Source: Meridianimarinicoccus roseus (lineage in GTDB: Bacteria; Pseudomonadota; Alphaproteobacteria; Rhodobacterales; Rhodobacteraceae). Taken from it: 64,000 nt of DNA. The translations under genes and the position numbers were made by a program. The stretch spans positions 1 to 64,000 of the forward strand of contig NZ_QGKU01000033.1 in assembly GCF_003172915.1 (NCBI RefSeq), written 5' to 3'. This document shows positions 45,825-54,694 of the stretch, in pieces. Each line of letters starts with the position of its first letter. Within the stretch, counting starts at the first letter, position 1. The notes below the pieces were generated by a model, which saw only the letters and a list, made by a program, of their open reading frames with translations, ran no database searches and was not told the origin of the DNA.

Positions 45825-45851
45825 CTAACGGCCGTTTACCGGAATATTTTA
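45825..45851 (-). promoter_or_regulatory. Sigma-28 promoter of the NHLP-like gene
   Basis: Minus strand: TAAA, exactly 15 bases, GCCGTTAG. Among the best sigma-28 matches in the window; it starts 10 bases after the fliL stop. Confidence 0.8.
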
Positions 45852-45861
45852 GACCGCTGAG

Positions 45862-46413
45862 TCATTGCGAGATCAGCAGGCTGACGATCAGTACTTCGAG
45901 CACGGGCGCAGGCAGCGCGTCGTCGCCCAACCGCGCGTTCACGGCGGCGCGGAAGGCTTCGGGCAGCAGATCGTGCAACGCCTCCAGCGATGGGGCAGTC
46001 TCGGCCGTCACGCGCAGGGTTTCGGACAGCGGCGTGATCAGGTCCTCGGGCCGCGACTGGATGGTGGCAAGGATTGCGTTGCGCTGATGTTCGGGGACGG
46101 CAAGGGCGATCTGAACCTGTACGATTCCGCCCAGCGACGGGATGCTGGAGGACACTGCCTCCTGGATCCGGACGTAATGGCGCGGCTGAGGCTGTGTGTC
46201 GCCCGAAGCGTCGCCGCCGGCCTCGTCTGTGGGGGCCGCACCGTCCTCGGCTGCGGCATCGCCTTCCTCCGCCACAGCAGCAGCGACTGCGCGGGCCGCC
46301 GCATCGAAAGCGGGCACCGCGGGCGGAAGCATCAGGTGACCCATGCCAAACAGCGCCAGCCCGAAGGCGGCGGGCAGCATCGCCCCGACGAAATGGTAAA
46401 GGTTGCCTTGCAT
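45862..46413 (-). CDS. fliL: Flagellar basal-body-associated protein FliL
   Basis: A 183-residue inner-membrane protein. One membrane segment near the N-terminus (FVGAMLPAAFGLALFGMGHL), an acidic linker, and a periplasmic FliL domain: HYVRIQEAVSSSIPSL, VQVQIALAVPEHQRNAILAT, LPEAFRAAVNARLGDDALP and VLEVLIVSLLISQ at the end. FliL surrounds and supports MotAB stators. It lies apart from fliM and fliK, which is unusual; it may be a second, diverged FliL. No clear sigma-54 site was found before it. Confidence 0.78.
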   Translation of the reverse strand: MQGNLYHFVGAMLPAAFGLALFGMGHLMLPPAVPAFDAAARAVAAAVAEEGDAAAEDGAAPTDEAGGDASGDTQPQPRHYVRIQEAVSSSIPSLGGIVQVQIALAVPEHQRNAILATIQSRPEDLITPLSETLRVTAETAPSLEALHDLLPEAFRAAVNARLGDDALPAPVLEVLIVSLLISQ

Positions 46414-46465
46414 CCGCCTTCCCCGTTCTCGGCCCGCCAAACTCCGGCAGGGCGCCGGTTTCACT

Positions 46466-46480
46466 TGGCAGCGTTCTTGC
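46466..46480 (+). promoter_or_regulatory. Sigma-54 promoter of the 62-residue gene
   Basis: TGGCAGCGTTCTTGC: GG-N10-GC with TTGGCA and TTGCA, ending 37 bases before the start codon of a very small gene. Confidence 0.82.
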
Positions 46481-46517
46481 AGACCATCCCGCAGTCCCCA
46501 GTTCCAGGAGAGCCGAA

Positions 46518-46706
46518 ATGACCCAACATGCCATCTTCCCCGCCGCGACCTTCGGCCCCGCACCGCTGGACCTGCCGCTTGACGGTGTCGGAGTCGAAAT
46601 CGTGCATTGCGCCGAGGACGGCACGCCCTGTCGGCGCGAGCGTCGGGCGCTCAGCCGCTACCTCGACCCGCTGCTGCACGCAGCGCTGGCTGTCAGCCGT
46701 CCCTGA
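46518..46706 (+). CDS. Small sigma-54-controlled protein, unknown
   Basis: A 62-residue soluble protein: MTQHAIFPAATFGPAPLDLP, a middle with VEIVHCAEDGTPCRRER, and a helical end LSRYLDPLLHAALAVSRP. It has two cysteines nine residues apart and no membrane segment. It has its own sigma-54 promoter, CCAGGAG eight bases before the ATG, and no following gene on its strand; its end overlaps the convergent small gene by 14 bases. The dedicated promoter argues that it is a real flagellar gene. No family is recognised. Confidence 0.6.
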   Translation: MTQHAIFPAATFGPAPLDLPLDGVGVEIVHCAEDGTPCRRERRALSRYLDPLLHAALAVSRP

Positions 46707-46920
46707 GATGGGCGCGCAGGCGCAGCGCGAAAGACAGCGCCGCGACCAGCGCGATCCCGGCGCCGATCATCCCGGCATCGGGCATCCGACCGGCCAGCGC
46801 CACCACGGGCGCGGGCCGCAGCGCCATCAGGCAGATCAGCCCGACCCCGCAGATCAGGAAACCCCGCATCATAAGGCAGACCCCGCAAGGCGCTGCATGC
46901 TTTGTCGCGCGACGGCTCAT
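46693..46920 (-). CDS. Small membrane protein in the fliS group, unknown
   Basis: A 75-residue protein with two hydrophobic segments (FLICGVGLICLMAL and AGMIGAGIALVAALSFAL) separated by a short loop and a basic C-terminus. Its start overlaps the stop of the preceding gene by 4 bases, so it is translationally coupled to the fliS group. No family recognised; it may be real but is supported mainly by coupling and by its membrane pattern. Confidence 0.5.
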   Translation of the reverse strand: MSRRATKHAAPCGVCLMMRGFLICGVGLICLMALRPAPVVALAGRMPDAGMIGAGIALVAALSFALRLRAHLRDG

Positions 46921-47234
46921 GTTTCGTCCACCAGCCGGTACTTCAGCTGGATGTTGCGCGAGCGTCCGCGGCGGCGGGACAGTTCGGCGCGCTGATGATC
47001 GACCATCGCGCCGGCCCGCTGCACCGCACCAAGCGCGGTCCACAATGCGCCCACGGCAATCTGGTCCACTGCCTCGCCGTGGCGCCCTTCGGCCAGCGCC
47101 ACCGCCTGGCTGCGCAGCGCCGTGTCGAGATCGGCAAGCGCGCCGTAATCGCGCGCCTCTGCCGCCCGTTCGATATGTTCAGCCAGAACGATGATCTCGG
47201 CGGCGGGTTTGCCCGGCGGGCTGCGGTCCTGCAT
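46917..47234 (-). CDS. Possible FliT-type flagellar chaperone
   Basis: A 105-residue, fully helical, soluble protein (ARDYGALADLDTALRSQAVA and ALWTALGAVQRAGAMVDHQR). It starts 4 bases after fliS. In many flagellar clusters a small helical export chaperone for FliD (FliT) follows fliS, and the size fits, but sequence similarity to FliT is not obvious. It shares the sigma-28 promoter upstream of fliS. Confidence 0.5.
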   Translation of the reverse strand: MQDRSPPGKPAAEIIVLAEHIERAAEARDYGALADLDTALRSQAVALAEGRHGEAVDQIAVGALWTALGAVQRAGAMVDHQRAELSRRRGRSRNIQLKYRLVDET

Positions 47235-47238
47235 CGGC

Positions 47239-47625
47239 TCAGCCCACCTGGTCGCGGATCTCGCGCCAGGCCGACAGGATTTCCGTCACCGCCAGCAGCG
47301 CGTCGTCGAGTTGTGCGTCCGGCTCGCGCCGGAACGCCTTGAGGACCTGGATGCGCACGAATTCATAGACCTGAAACAAGCTGGTGGCGATTTCCGCCCC
47401 CGCTTCGAAATCCAGGCTCGATTGCAGGATGTAGACCGCGGTCAGGCCCCGGTTCAGGTGATCGTCGGGATACGATCGCCCGGCCGCCCGCGCCGCAATC
47501 AGAACCTGGACCGAGCGTTCCAGTTCACGCAGCGTGACCTCGATGATCCGGTGCGGATTGTCCTGTTCCGCCGCAGCGGTGCTTTCGGCCTTTCGGTACT
47601 GGGTGCGGGCAAGCGCAACGTTCAT
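47239..47625 (-). CDS. fliS: Flagellin export chaperone FliS
   Basis: A 128-residue helical chaperone that binds the flagellin C-terminus. The motifs NRGLTAVYILQSSLDFEAGA then EIATSLFQVYEFVRIQVLKA are typical of FliS. It is the first gene of a sigma-28 transcript with two or three small genes. Confidence 0.88.
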   Translation of the reverse strand: MNVALARTQYRKAESTAAAEQDNPHRIIEVTLRELERSVQVLIAARAAGRSYPDDHLNRGLTAVYILQSSLDFEAGAEIATSLFQVYEFVRIQVLKAFRREPDAQLDDALLAVTEILSAWREIRDQVG

Positions 47626-47670
47626 CTGGCCTCTCCTGAATTCGCTGTGTCGCGTCCATTGTCCATTCTA

Positions 47671-47697
47671 GTAACGGCCTGATCCGGAAAGTGTTTA
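47671..47697 (-). promoter_or_regulatory. Sigma-28 promoter of fliS
   Basis: Minus strand: TAAA, 15 bases, GCCGTTAC; 45 bases upstream of fliS and 15 bases after the cheA3-type gene. Confidence 0.82.
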
Positions 47698-47711
47698 GGC
47701 CAATTACCGAA

Positions 47712-50700
47712 TCAGGCCGCCTGAAGACGGCTGACCGACAGGACCATGCCCACGTCACCGCCGGCCAGCAGCGCGATCCCGGTCAGCCCGCGCATGCCCG
47801 ACAGCACCCCGCGCAGCGGACGCAGCAGAACCATCTGCTGGCCCAGCAACTCGTCCACAGGCAACGCGATCTGACGCGACGCCGACCGCACGATCACGTA
47901 GATCCGTTCGTCCGTCGCCTTTTGCGGTGCGGGGGCCGCACCCGCGCCTGTGGCCGGACGCCCTGCGATGTTGGCACCGTGCAGCGAATGGATCGGCACA
48001 TGCTCACCCTCGCTCAGGCGCAACATCTGCGCCCCGCCCCCGGCCGAGATCGTCAGCACGTCGGCAGGCTTGCATTGCTGGATGCGCTGGATCGATTCCA
48101 GCGGCACGACGTAGTTCACCTCGCTCACGCGAACGACCATGCCGTCCAGAACCACCATGTTCAGCGGCAGCATCAGGTGGAACCGCATACCACCCGTGGG
48201 AGGCGTCGCCACCCGCAGGCTGCCCGACCGCGCGGCAAGTTCCGCCGCGATCTCGGCCACCACTGCGTCATCGTCCTGCGCGCCGCCATTGTCCTCCAGT
48301 GTCAGCACGACGCCGTCATCCTCGCGCAGCACGGCGACATGGAAACGCGTCGGCGCGGTCCCCGATGCGATGCGCATGGTCAGCAGCGCCTTGAGATGCG
48401 CGCGCATTTCCTCGAGGATGGTCTGGTCCAGCGTGATGTCTCCGCCTTCGCTTGACAGCCGCGCCTCGCATCCCTGCGCGCGGGACCGGGTTTCGACAAA
48501 GGCCGCAAGCGACTGCAGCAGAGCCTGCGCCGGGCGAGAGCGCAGCGCGACCCCGGCCTCCTGGATTCGTGTCACCTGTTCGGACAACTGCGCTTCGGCA
48601 TCGGCGACCTGCGTGATGGCATCGCCATAGTCGTCCAGCCGGTCGCGCAGCGCGCGCCACACAGTCGGGTCGACCCGTTCGACCCCGGCTTCGCGCAGCG
48701 CCAGTTCGATTTCGTGCACGAGGTCACGTGCCGCGACGGCGCTCAGCATATGCTGAACCATCGCCTGCCCGGCAGCCATTTCGCCGATCATCTCGATAAG
48801 CTGGATCGTATTGCCTATACTGGCAGGTGCGGCCAAGGTTTCAGTCGGCACGTCCTCGGCGCTTGGCGCGGCTGCCTCCGCGTCCTCCTCCGACCCGGCG
48901 GCCAGTGCCTGCATCAGCGACAGGTTCTTGCCCGACGCATCGATGGTGGCCAGCGCCTCCACAAGTTCGGAGCTGTCCCGACGCGATGCGAGCAGGAAGT
49001 CGAAGACCACGTCCGTTTCAGTGAAAACGGTCACGTTGGTGATCATCTTCGCCTCACCCGCGCCGATCCAGTCAAGAAACGCCTCGGCCTTGGCCTGGTC
49101 CTGGTTGAGGTCGGCCCGCACGATGTAGAAGGACAGCTTCTCGTCGATCGCGGCCTGCGCCTCCCGCACGCTTTCGGGCGACAACACGCGGTGGAACGCC
49201 TCGGGCAGGCCCAGCCGCTTCTCGATAGTGCGCGCGGTGACCAGCCCGCTGGACACGAAACAAGCGTTCGAGGCTTCCTCGAACAGCTGGTTGATCGCTT
49301 CCATGTCCGGGGTGTCACCCTGATCCAGAGCGTCGAACACAAGTTCGAGCGTGTCGAGGAACCCGCGCGCAATATGCGTCAGCATGGCGTCCGGCATGTC
49401 GCCGCCGACCCTCACCCGCGAGAACAGGTCCACCAGCGCCATCGTCAGTTGCGCGGCGGTTTCCATGCGGAAATGACTGCAGGCGTGATAGACGAAGCGC
49501 ATCTGGCGTTCGAATTCGGCGAAATGAGCCTCGCGGTCGTAGTCCTTGCGCAGCTTGTCAAGAATTTTGCGCAACTCGCCCAGCACGTCATAGATGTGAT
49601 CGGCGCACCAGGTTTCCAGCAACGCGCTGGGGGCGATGAACTCCTCGCCGCCGCGTGCGGGCTTCACCCGTTCGATGGAGGCAAGCTCCTCGTAAAGCTG
49701 CAACTCGGCCCGGCGATACCCGGCCGCGTCAACAGCCGCGCCGAGCTCGGTTGCGGCGGCATCCAGCCGGACATACCCATCGGCCACTGCCAGTGCACGG
49801 ATCGCGTCGGCAAGTTCCGCCTGCCTCGCGGGATCCGGGGTACTGCCCTCGGCGAACCCGAGCCCAAGCTCAGCCACAGCGCCGTAATATTCCTGCATCG
49901 CGGCCAGAACGTCCGTTTCTGCCGCGTCCTGGCCCTCATCCGCGCTCGGCACGGCCGAGGCTCCGATGCCGCGGTCAAGGAGCGCCCGCAGATCAGCCAA
50001 CAGCACCGGGATGTCGGCTGATGCGTCGCCGCCGCCCTTGATCTGCTGCACGAAGGCATCAAGCCGGGCCTGCCAGTCGTCAAGGCCCATCTGGCCCGCC
50101 GCATAGCCAAGCTGGTCAGCCTGCTTGGCCGATTGCGCGCCAAGTTCGTCGCCACCCGCCGCAAGCAGGGCGTCCAGCTTGCCGATCGCTTCGTTGGCCA
50201 TGCCTATGAAGATGTCGCGATAGGTCGGGTCATCGCACAGCCGCGGCGCGGCGGGCTTTGGTTCCGCTTCGCCGGCAGCCGGGGCGGCCTCCACCGCGGA
50301 TTCCGGTGAAGGCGCAGCATCCTCCGCCGTGACCGCGTCGGGGTCGGCGGGCGCGTCCAGCGGTGCGGCCTCCGGTCCGGCACCGTCACCGGCGTCGTCC
50401 GTGTCATCCACGTCGTCGAAAACATCGAACACCGACGCGTCCAGCGGCGACGGAATAGGCGCGGCGGGAGCTGCCCCGTCACCTTCGCCTTCTCCGACCG
50501 CGCCGCCCTCCAGCCGTGCCGTGCAGGCTGAAATCATCTCCTGCAGCCGCTCCGTCAGCACTTCTGACGGCTCCGGCGCCACGTCCGCGCGGGTGGAGGC
50601 AGTTTCCTCCAGCATCCCGCGCAGCGTGTCGCAAGACAGCATCAGCACATCGACGATCTCGGACGTGAGCGGCACGCCGCGGTCGCGCACCAGCCCGATC

Positions 50701-50921
50701 AGATCCTCGGAAAGATGCGCGCGGTTTTCCACCACGGCCAGGCCCAGAACCCGCGAATTGCCCTTGAACGTGTGCACGGCGCGGAACAGGGCCCCGATCT
50801 GGACCGATGGGTCGGCCGCGTCGCCCTCCTGCAAGGTCAGCAGCGCCGCCTCCATGGCATCGAGCGCCTGGGCCCCGTCGTCCGCATAGAGTTCCCAGAT
50901 TTCGTCCATTTCGTCAGACAT
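47712..50921 (-). CDS. cheA3: Split chemotaxis kinase component CheA3-type (P1 and P5 only)
   Basis: A 1069-residue protein. It has an N-terminal HPt (P1) with His50 in AVHTFKGNSRVLGL, a very long helical and acidic middle, and a C-terminal CheW-like P5 domain (LNMVVLDGMVVRVSEVNYVV, LRPLRGVLSGMRGLTGIALL). The dimerisation (P3) and ATPase (P4) domains are missing. This is the layout of CheA3 in C. sphaeroides, which is phosphorylated by CheA4 and whose middle region also dephosphorylates CheY6. It is the last gene of the chemotaxis operon, and the ATPase-bearing partner is the first gene after a small unknown one. Confidence 0.9.
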   Translation of the reverse strand: MSDEMDEIWELYADDGAQALDAMEAALLTLQEGDAADPSVQIGALFRAVHTFKGNSRVLGLAVVENRAHLSEDLIGLVRDRGVPLTSEIVDVLMLSCDTLRGMLEETASTRADVAPEPSEVLTERLQEMISACTARLEGGAVGEGEGDGAAPAAPIPSPLDASVFDVFDDVDDTDDAGDGAGPEAAPLDAPADPDAVTAEDAAPSPESAVEAAPAAGEAEPKPAAPRLCDDPTYRDIFIGMANEAIGKLDALLAAGGDELGAQSAKQADQLGYAAGQMGLDDWQARLDAFVQQIKGGGDASADIPVLLADLRALLDRGIGASAVPSADEGQDAAETDVLAAMQEYYGAVAELGLGFAEGSTPDPARQAELADAIRALAVADGYVRLDAAATELGAAVDAAGYRRAELQLYEELASIERVKPARGGEEFIAPSALLETWCADHIYDVLGELRKILDKLRKDYDREAHFAEFERQMRFVYHACSHFRMETAAQLTMALVDLFSRVRVGGDMPDAMLTHIARGFLDTLELVFDALDQGDTPDMEAINQLFEEASNACFVSSGLVTARTIEKRLGLPEAFHRVLSPESVREAQAAIDEKLSFYIVRADLNQDQAKAEAFLDWIGAGEAKMITNVTVFTETDVVFDFLLASRRDSSELVEALATIDASGKNLSLMQALAAGSEEDAEAAAPSAEDVPTETLAAPASIGNTIQLIEMIGEMAAGQAMVQHMLSAVAARDLVHEIELALREAGVERVDPTVWRALRDRLDDYGDAITQVADAEAQLSEQVTRIQEAGVALRSRPAQALLQSLAAFVETRSRAQGCEARLSSEGGDITLDQTILEEMRAHLKALLTMRIASGTAPTRFHVAVLREDDGVVLTLEDNGGAQDDDAVVAEIAAELAARSGSLRVATPPTGGMRFHLMLPLNMVVLDGMVVRVSEVNYVVPLESIQRIQQCKPADVLTISAGGGAQMLRLSEGEHVPIHSLHGANIAGRPATGAGAAPAPQKATDERIYVIVRSASRQIALPVDELLGQQMVLLRPLRGVLSGMRGLTGIALLAGGDVGMVLSVSRLQAA

Positions 50922-50982
50922 CTTTTTCCGCTTTCCTTGCTAGGGATCCAGACGGGGGACGCCGCGCGCCCGCCCGTTCAGG

Positions 50983-51384
50983 TCAGGCGACCAGCGACCG
51001 CATCACCGAGGCGAGCTCTTCGCCGCTCTTTTCCTCGAGATCGTGGGACACGGTGCCGGACGGCTTGGCAACGATCCCGTCCGCGCCCAGCTCGCGCGCC
51101 TTCGCGGCGTGGGGCGAGCCCTGCACCGTCACCGACGACAGCATGCAGATCTTTGCGCGGGTCTTCAGCTTGGCGTGGCGCAGGAATTCGAGCCCGTCCA
51201 TGACCGGCATCTCGATATCCAGCAGGATCAGGTCGATATCCGGGGTGGTTTCCAGCTTGTCGAGCGCGTCTTGCCCGTTCGCCGCCTGTGCCGCGACCTT
51301 GAAGTCGGGCAGCGACGAGATGAAGCTGGAAATGTAGAGCCGCATCATGGCGGCATCGTCAACGATCATAACCTTGTGGGCCAT
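50983..51384 (-). CDS. cheY: Chemotaxis response regulator CheY6-type
   Basis: A 133-residue single receiver. Acidic pair in MIVDDAAM, phospho-acceptor Asp56 in LILLDIEMPVMDGL, SS in CMLSSVTV, and Lys in IVAKPSG. Compared with a minimal CheY it has a short extra loop near the C-terminus (KPSGTVSHDLEEKSGE). In C. sphaeroides CheY6 is the regulator that is essential for motor stopping. It lies between tlpT and cheA3. Confidence 0.92.
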   Translation of the reverse strand: MAHKVMIVDDAAMMRLYISSFISSLPDFKVAAQAANGQDALDKLETTPDIDLILLDIEMPVMDGLEFLRHAKLKTRAKICMLSSVTVQGSPHAAKARELGADGIVAKPSGTVSHDLEEKSGEELASVMRSLVA

Positions 51385-51436
51385 CTTGGTCTCTCCGTGG
51401 GGATTGGGGCCCGCGCCTCGTGGCGCGGGCTTGGGA

Positions 51437-53407
51437 TCAGAACATCTCGAAGCCGCGTTCGTCGTGATCGCCGGACTTCACCTTGCCGTTGCCGTTGACC
51501 TTGCCGTTGAGGGCACCGTTGGGCTTGGCCGGCGCCGCGGCGGGCATCGCCCCGGCGGCCATCATCATCTGGATCTGCTGAAGCAATTCGGGCGACAGCT
51601 GGTCCAGCGCGGTGGCGCCGAATTCGGTTTGCGGCTTCACCTCGCGCAGGCGGAAACGCTGGATTTCCTTGGTCATGTGGGTGGTCGCCGCGGTCATCTG
51701 CTGCGCGGTGGCCGACAGCTCGTCCGCCTGCTGGCTGGTCGACAGCGCAGTCTTGGCCACTTCGCCGATCGCCTGGTTGATCTGAGCCACGCCGCGGGAC
51801 TGCTCCTCGCTTGCGCTGTTGATCTCCTGCACCAGCGTCTTGACCTGCTCGATGTCGGACACGATCTTCTCGAACGCTTCGCTGGTCTCGTTGGCGATGC
51901 GCACGCCTGCGCCGACACGGTCGGTCGCACTTTCGATCAGGTCAGACGTCTCGCGCGCAGCCTTGGCCGACCGGCCGGCAAGGTTGCGCACTTCCTGCGC
52001 CACCACGGCGAAGCCGCGCCCGTGCTGGCCGGCGCGCGCGGCTTCCACCGCGGCATTCAGCGCCAGAAGGTTGGTCTGGAACGCGATCTCGTCGATGACC
52101 TTGATGATCTTGGCGATGTCGGACGAGGACGCGTTGATGTCCTGCATCGCGCCGACCATGCTGTCGACCTTGCGCGACCCTTCCTCGGCCACCTTGGAGG
52201 CCGCGTTGACCAGCGTGTCAGCGTTGCGGGCCGCCTCGGCATTGGCCTTGACCTGCGCGTCTGTCTCTTCCGCCGACGCGGACACTTCGTCCACCGAGGC
52301 AGATGTGATCTGCGAATTCTCGGCCAGCGACTGCGATGCATCGTTCATCTGCGACACGGTCTGACCAACCTGGTCCACCTGCGCCGCGATCGTGTTGAAC
52401 GACTGGTTCAGGCTGCTGAAGGCGCGGTCGAAGGAGTTCACGATATCGAGGTATTCCCCCTGGAAGCCGTCGCGGTTCACCGAAACGTCGAGACGCCCGT
52501 CCACGATGCTGTCCGACAGACGGCTGATTTCGCCGACGACGGCCTTGAACCGTTCGCGCACCTTTTCGACGGCGACGTTGATGAAGGCACGCTGGCCCGA
52601 GAACTGCTCGAGTTCCACATCGAAGTTGCCCTTGCCGAACTCTTCCGTGACAGCGATGATCCTCTTCTTTGTCGCGATGTGGTTCTTGACCATTTCGTTG
52701 ACGAGCCGTGCAGTTTCGGCGGTTTCGACGTCGAAGCGATCAAGATCGATGTAGGTTTCGATCATCCCCTCGTTATGGGCGATTGCCATTTTCTCGATCT
52801 CCTCGCGCAGCAATTCGCGCTGAGCGGAGCGTTCGTCGCGCCATTCCACGATGACACCGTCCAACTCGCCGTCTTCCTTGAAGATCGGCGTCGCCATGAA
52901 GGCCAACTGGACGCCGCCCAGTGTAAACTTCGCCGAATGCTGTTCCTTCATGCCGTCCAGCAGTGCGCGCTGGTGATTTGGGTTCTTGTGGAACACATCG
53001 ATCGACTTGCCGACCAGGTCGTCGGCACGGAAATTCGGCAGATCGCGGCGGATTTCGCTTTCGATGCGGCTCAGCATCTTGACGGCGGCATTGTTGACGA
53101 CGCGGATCACGTGGTTGCTGTCGGACAGCATCACGGGGTTGCTGAGGTAGCGGAGCGTTTCGCCGACATTGGGCTTTTGGAACAGGCTTCTCACTTCGGT
53201 CACGGTCTCTTTGGTCGGCATGGCTTTGGTCCTCTTGGGCGCGGTTTTTGCGGGGGCTTTCGCGGCGCTTGCAGTTTCGGGTTCGGGCGCCGCCGCGGGC
53301 AGCGGCGCTGGCGTTGTGGTGTCATCGTCGGCAAGCCATTCAAGCGGATCGTTGCTTGGCGATTTCGGCGCGGCGCGACGGGAGGTCCGTTTCGGCGTTG
53401 TTGTCAT
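51437..53407 (-). CDS. tlpT: Cytoplasmic methyl-accepting chemotaxis protein, TlpT-type
   Basis: A 656-residue soluble chemoreceptor without membrane segments. An Ala/Pro/Lys-rich N-terminus (residues 1-60, positively charged) is followed by a PAS domain (about 75-195), a helical region, and the signalling hairpin with [20 protein letters not shown] in the tip flank. The basic N-terminus is known in TlpT to work with the ParA-like Slp/PpfA to split the cytoplasmic cluster between daughter cells. The gene overlaps the ParA gene by 4 bases. Confidence 0.9.
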   Translation of the reverse strand: MTTTPKRTSRRAAPKSPSNDPLEWLADDDTTTPAPLPAAAPEPETASAAKAPAKTAPKRTKAMPTKETVTEVRSLFQKPNVGETLRYLSNPVMLSDSNHVIRVVNNAAVKMLSRIESEIRRDLPNFRADDLVGKSIDVFHKNPNHQRALLDGMKEQHSAKFTLGGVQLAFMATPIFKEDGELDGVIVEWRDERSAQRELLREEIEKMAIAHNEGMIETYIDLDRFDVETAETARLVNEMVKNHIATKKRIIAVTEEFGKGNFDVELEQFSGQRAFINVAVEKVRERFKAVVGEISRLSDSIVDGRLDVSVNRDGFQGEYLDIVNSFDRAFSSLNQSFNTIAAQVDQVGQTVSQMNDASQSLAENSQITSASVDEVSASAEETDAQVKANAEAARNADTLVNAASKVAEEGSRKVDSMVGAMQDINASSSDIAKIIKVIDEIAFQTNLLALNAAVEAARAGQHGRGFAVVAQEVRNLAGRSAKAARETSDLIESATDRVGAGVRIANETSEAFEKIVSDIEQVKTLVQEINSASEEQSRGVAQINQAIGEVAKTALSTSQQADELSATAQQMTAATTHMTKEIQRFRLREVKPQTEFGATALDQLSPELLQQIQMMMAAGAMPAAAPAKPNGALNGKVNGNGKVKSGDHDERGFEMF

Positions 53408-54153
53408 AGCGCGTCACTCCTTTCGGTGGCGGACAGGGTTTCGGCGGGAGCCGCCAGCGCGGCGAGGTGACGTGCAAGGCGGGTGTAGTCGGCCGCGCCG
53501 CGGCTGCGCGGGGCATGCCCGAAAATGGTCCGTCCGTGGCCGGGCGCCTCGGCCAGCTGGACCGAGTTGTGCACCACGGCGGGCAGCACCGTATCCGGCC
53601 CGAACCGCTTGACCAGCCGGTCGCGCACTTCGCGGTGCACGATCAGGCGCTGGTTGACCCGGTTCAGAACGAAGCGCAGGCGCGACCAGGGCAGCGCCGC
53701 CTCCTGCATCGACCGCATAAGCCGATTGATGCCCTGAAGGCCCAGGAAGTCCGGCTCCAGCGGGCACAGCACGAGGTCGCACTGTTCCATCATCGCGGCG
53801 AGTTGCGGCGACCAGGTCGGCGGTGCGTCGATCAGCAGCCAGTCGGCCCCGCAGCTATCGAGCTGCCCTGCAGGCCGTTCGCCCGGCGCCGCGTCGGTGC
53901 AGCCGGGGATCAGCGACAGGCCCGGCTCAGCTTCAACAGGCACAGGCGCGCCCGGCGTCCCGGCGATCCAGTCGGCCACCGTCCAGTCGAATTCCTGGCC
54001 GATATATCCAAGTCCCGCGGTCAGGTGCGTCTGCGGGTCGAGATCGGCCAGCACCACGGTGCCTGCCCCGTCGCGGACCAGCGCCGCGCCAAGGTTCATG
54101 GCCGTGGTGGTCTTGCCGACCCCGCCCTTCTGGTTGAAGATGAGCACGCGCAT
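53404..54153 (-). CDS. ppfA: ParA-like chemotaxis-cluster segregation ATPase (Slp/PpfA type)
   Basis: A 249-residue ParA/MinD-family ATPase. The deviant Walker A KGGVGKTT is at 9-16, and [17 protein letters not shown] and [10 protein letters not shown] follow. In C. sphaeroides this protein binds the chromosome and positions cytoplasmic chemoreceptor clusters so that each daughter gets one. It is placed between cheW and tlpT as in cheOp3. Confidence 0.92.
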   Translation of the reverse strand: MRVLIFNQKGGVGKTTTAMNLGAALVRDGAGTVVLADLDPQTHLTAGLGYIGQEFDWTVADWIAGTPGAPVPVEAEPGLSLIPGCTDAAPGERPAGQLDSCGADWLLIDAPPTWSPQLAAMMEQCDLVLCPLEPDFLGLQGINRLMRSMQEAALPWSRLRFVLNRVNQRLIVHREVRDRLVKRFGPDTVLPAVVHNSVQLAEAPGHGRTIFGHAPRSRGAADYTRLARHLAALAAPAETLSATERSDAL

Positions 54154-54156
54154 GGA

Positions 54157-54681
54157 TCAGGCCTTGAGCGTTTCGGGAATGGCGACGTCCACGTCGGACA
54201 CCAGCACCCGTTCGTCCAGCAGGATTGCGACGCGTTCACCGATCCGCCCGAGGCCGCGCACGACGCTCTGGCGGTCGGAGGACCGGAAGCTCGAGGCCTG
54301 GTCGATATTCTCGGCCGGGATTTCCAGAACTTCGCTGACCGCGTCAACGATCAGTCCGATCGGCGCCTCACCGAGGTCGAGCACGATGACGACGGTGCGT
54401 TCGTCGTATTCCTTCTCGGGGATGCCGAAGCGCAGCCGCACGTCCATCAGCGGTATCACCTTGCCACGCAGGTTGATGACGCCCTTGATGAAATGCGGCA
54501 CATCGGGCACCAGCATGATACGCTGCATGCCGACGATCTCGGTCACGACACCGATGGTCACGCCATAGTCTTCACCGGCAACGGCGAAAGTGAGGTACAT
54601 GTCATCGATGTTGTCGCTTTCGTCCACGCTCAGATGCGGGTCCATCGGCGCCGCCGTCTTCTCGGCCAGCAATTCGGTCAT
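54157..54681 (-). CDS. cheW: Chemotaxis coupling protein CheW
   Basis: A 174-residue scaffold linking receptors to the CheA proteins. Core motifs: YLTFAVAGEDYGVTIGVVTE, VINLRGKVIPLMDVRLRFG and LIVDAVSEVLEIP. An extra 25-residue N-terminus precedes the domain. It matches CheW4 of cheOp3 by position. It lies 3 bases before the ParA-like gene. Confidence 0.94.
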   Translation of the reverse strand: MTELLAEKTAAPMDPHLSVDESDNIDDMYLTFAVAGEDYGVTIGVVTEIVGMQRIMLVPDVPHFIKGVINLRGKVIPLMDVRLRFGIPEKEYDERTVVIVLDLGEAPIGLIVDAVSEVLEIPAENIDQASSFRSSDRQSVVRGLGRIGERVAILLDERVLVSDVDVAIPETLKA

Positions 54682-54694
54682 GTTGGTCTTCCTT

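Noticed and set aside
46396-46422. TAAA followed after 15 bases by GCCTTCCC on the plus strand
   Set aside because: The -10 half does not match GCCGTT, the site lies inside the fliL coding region, and a good sigma-54 site already serves the gene downstream.
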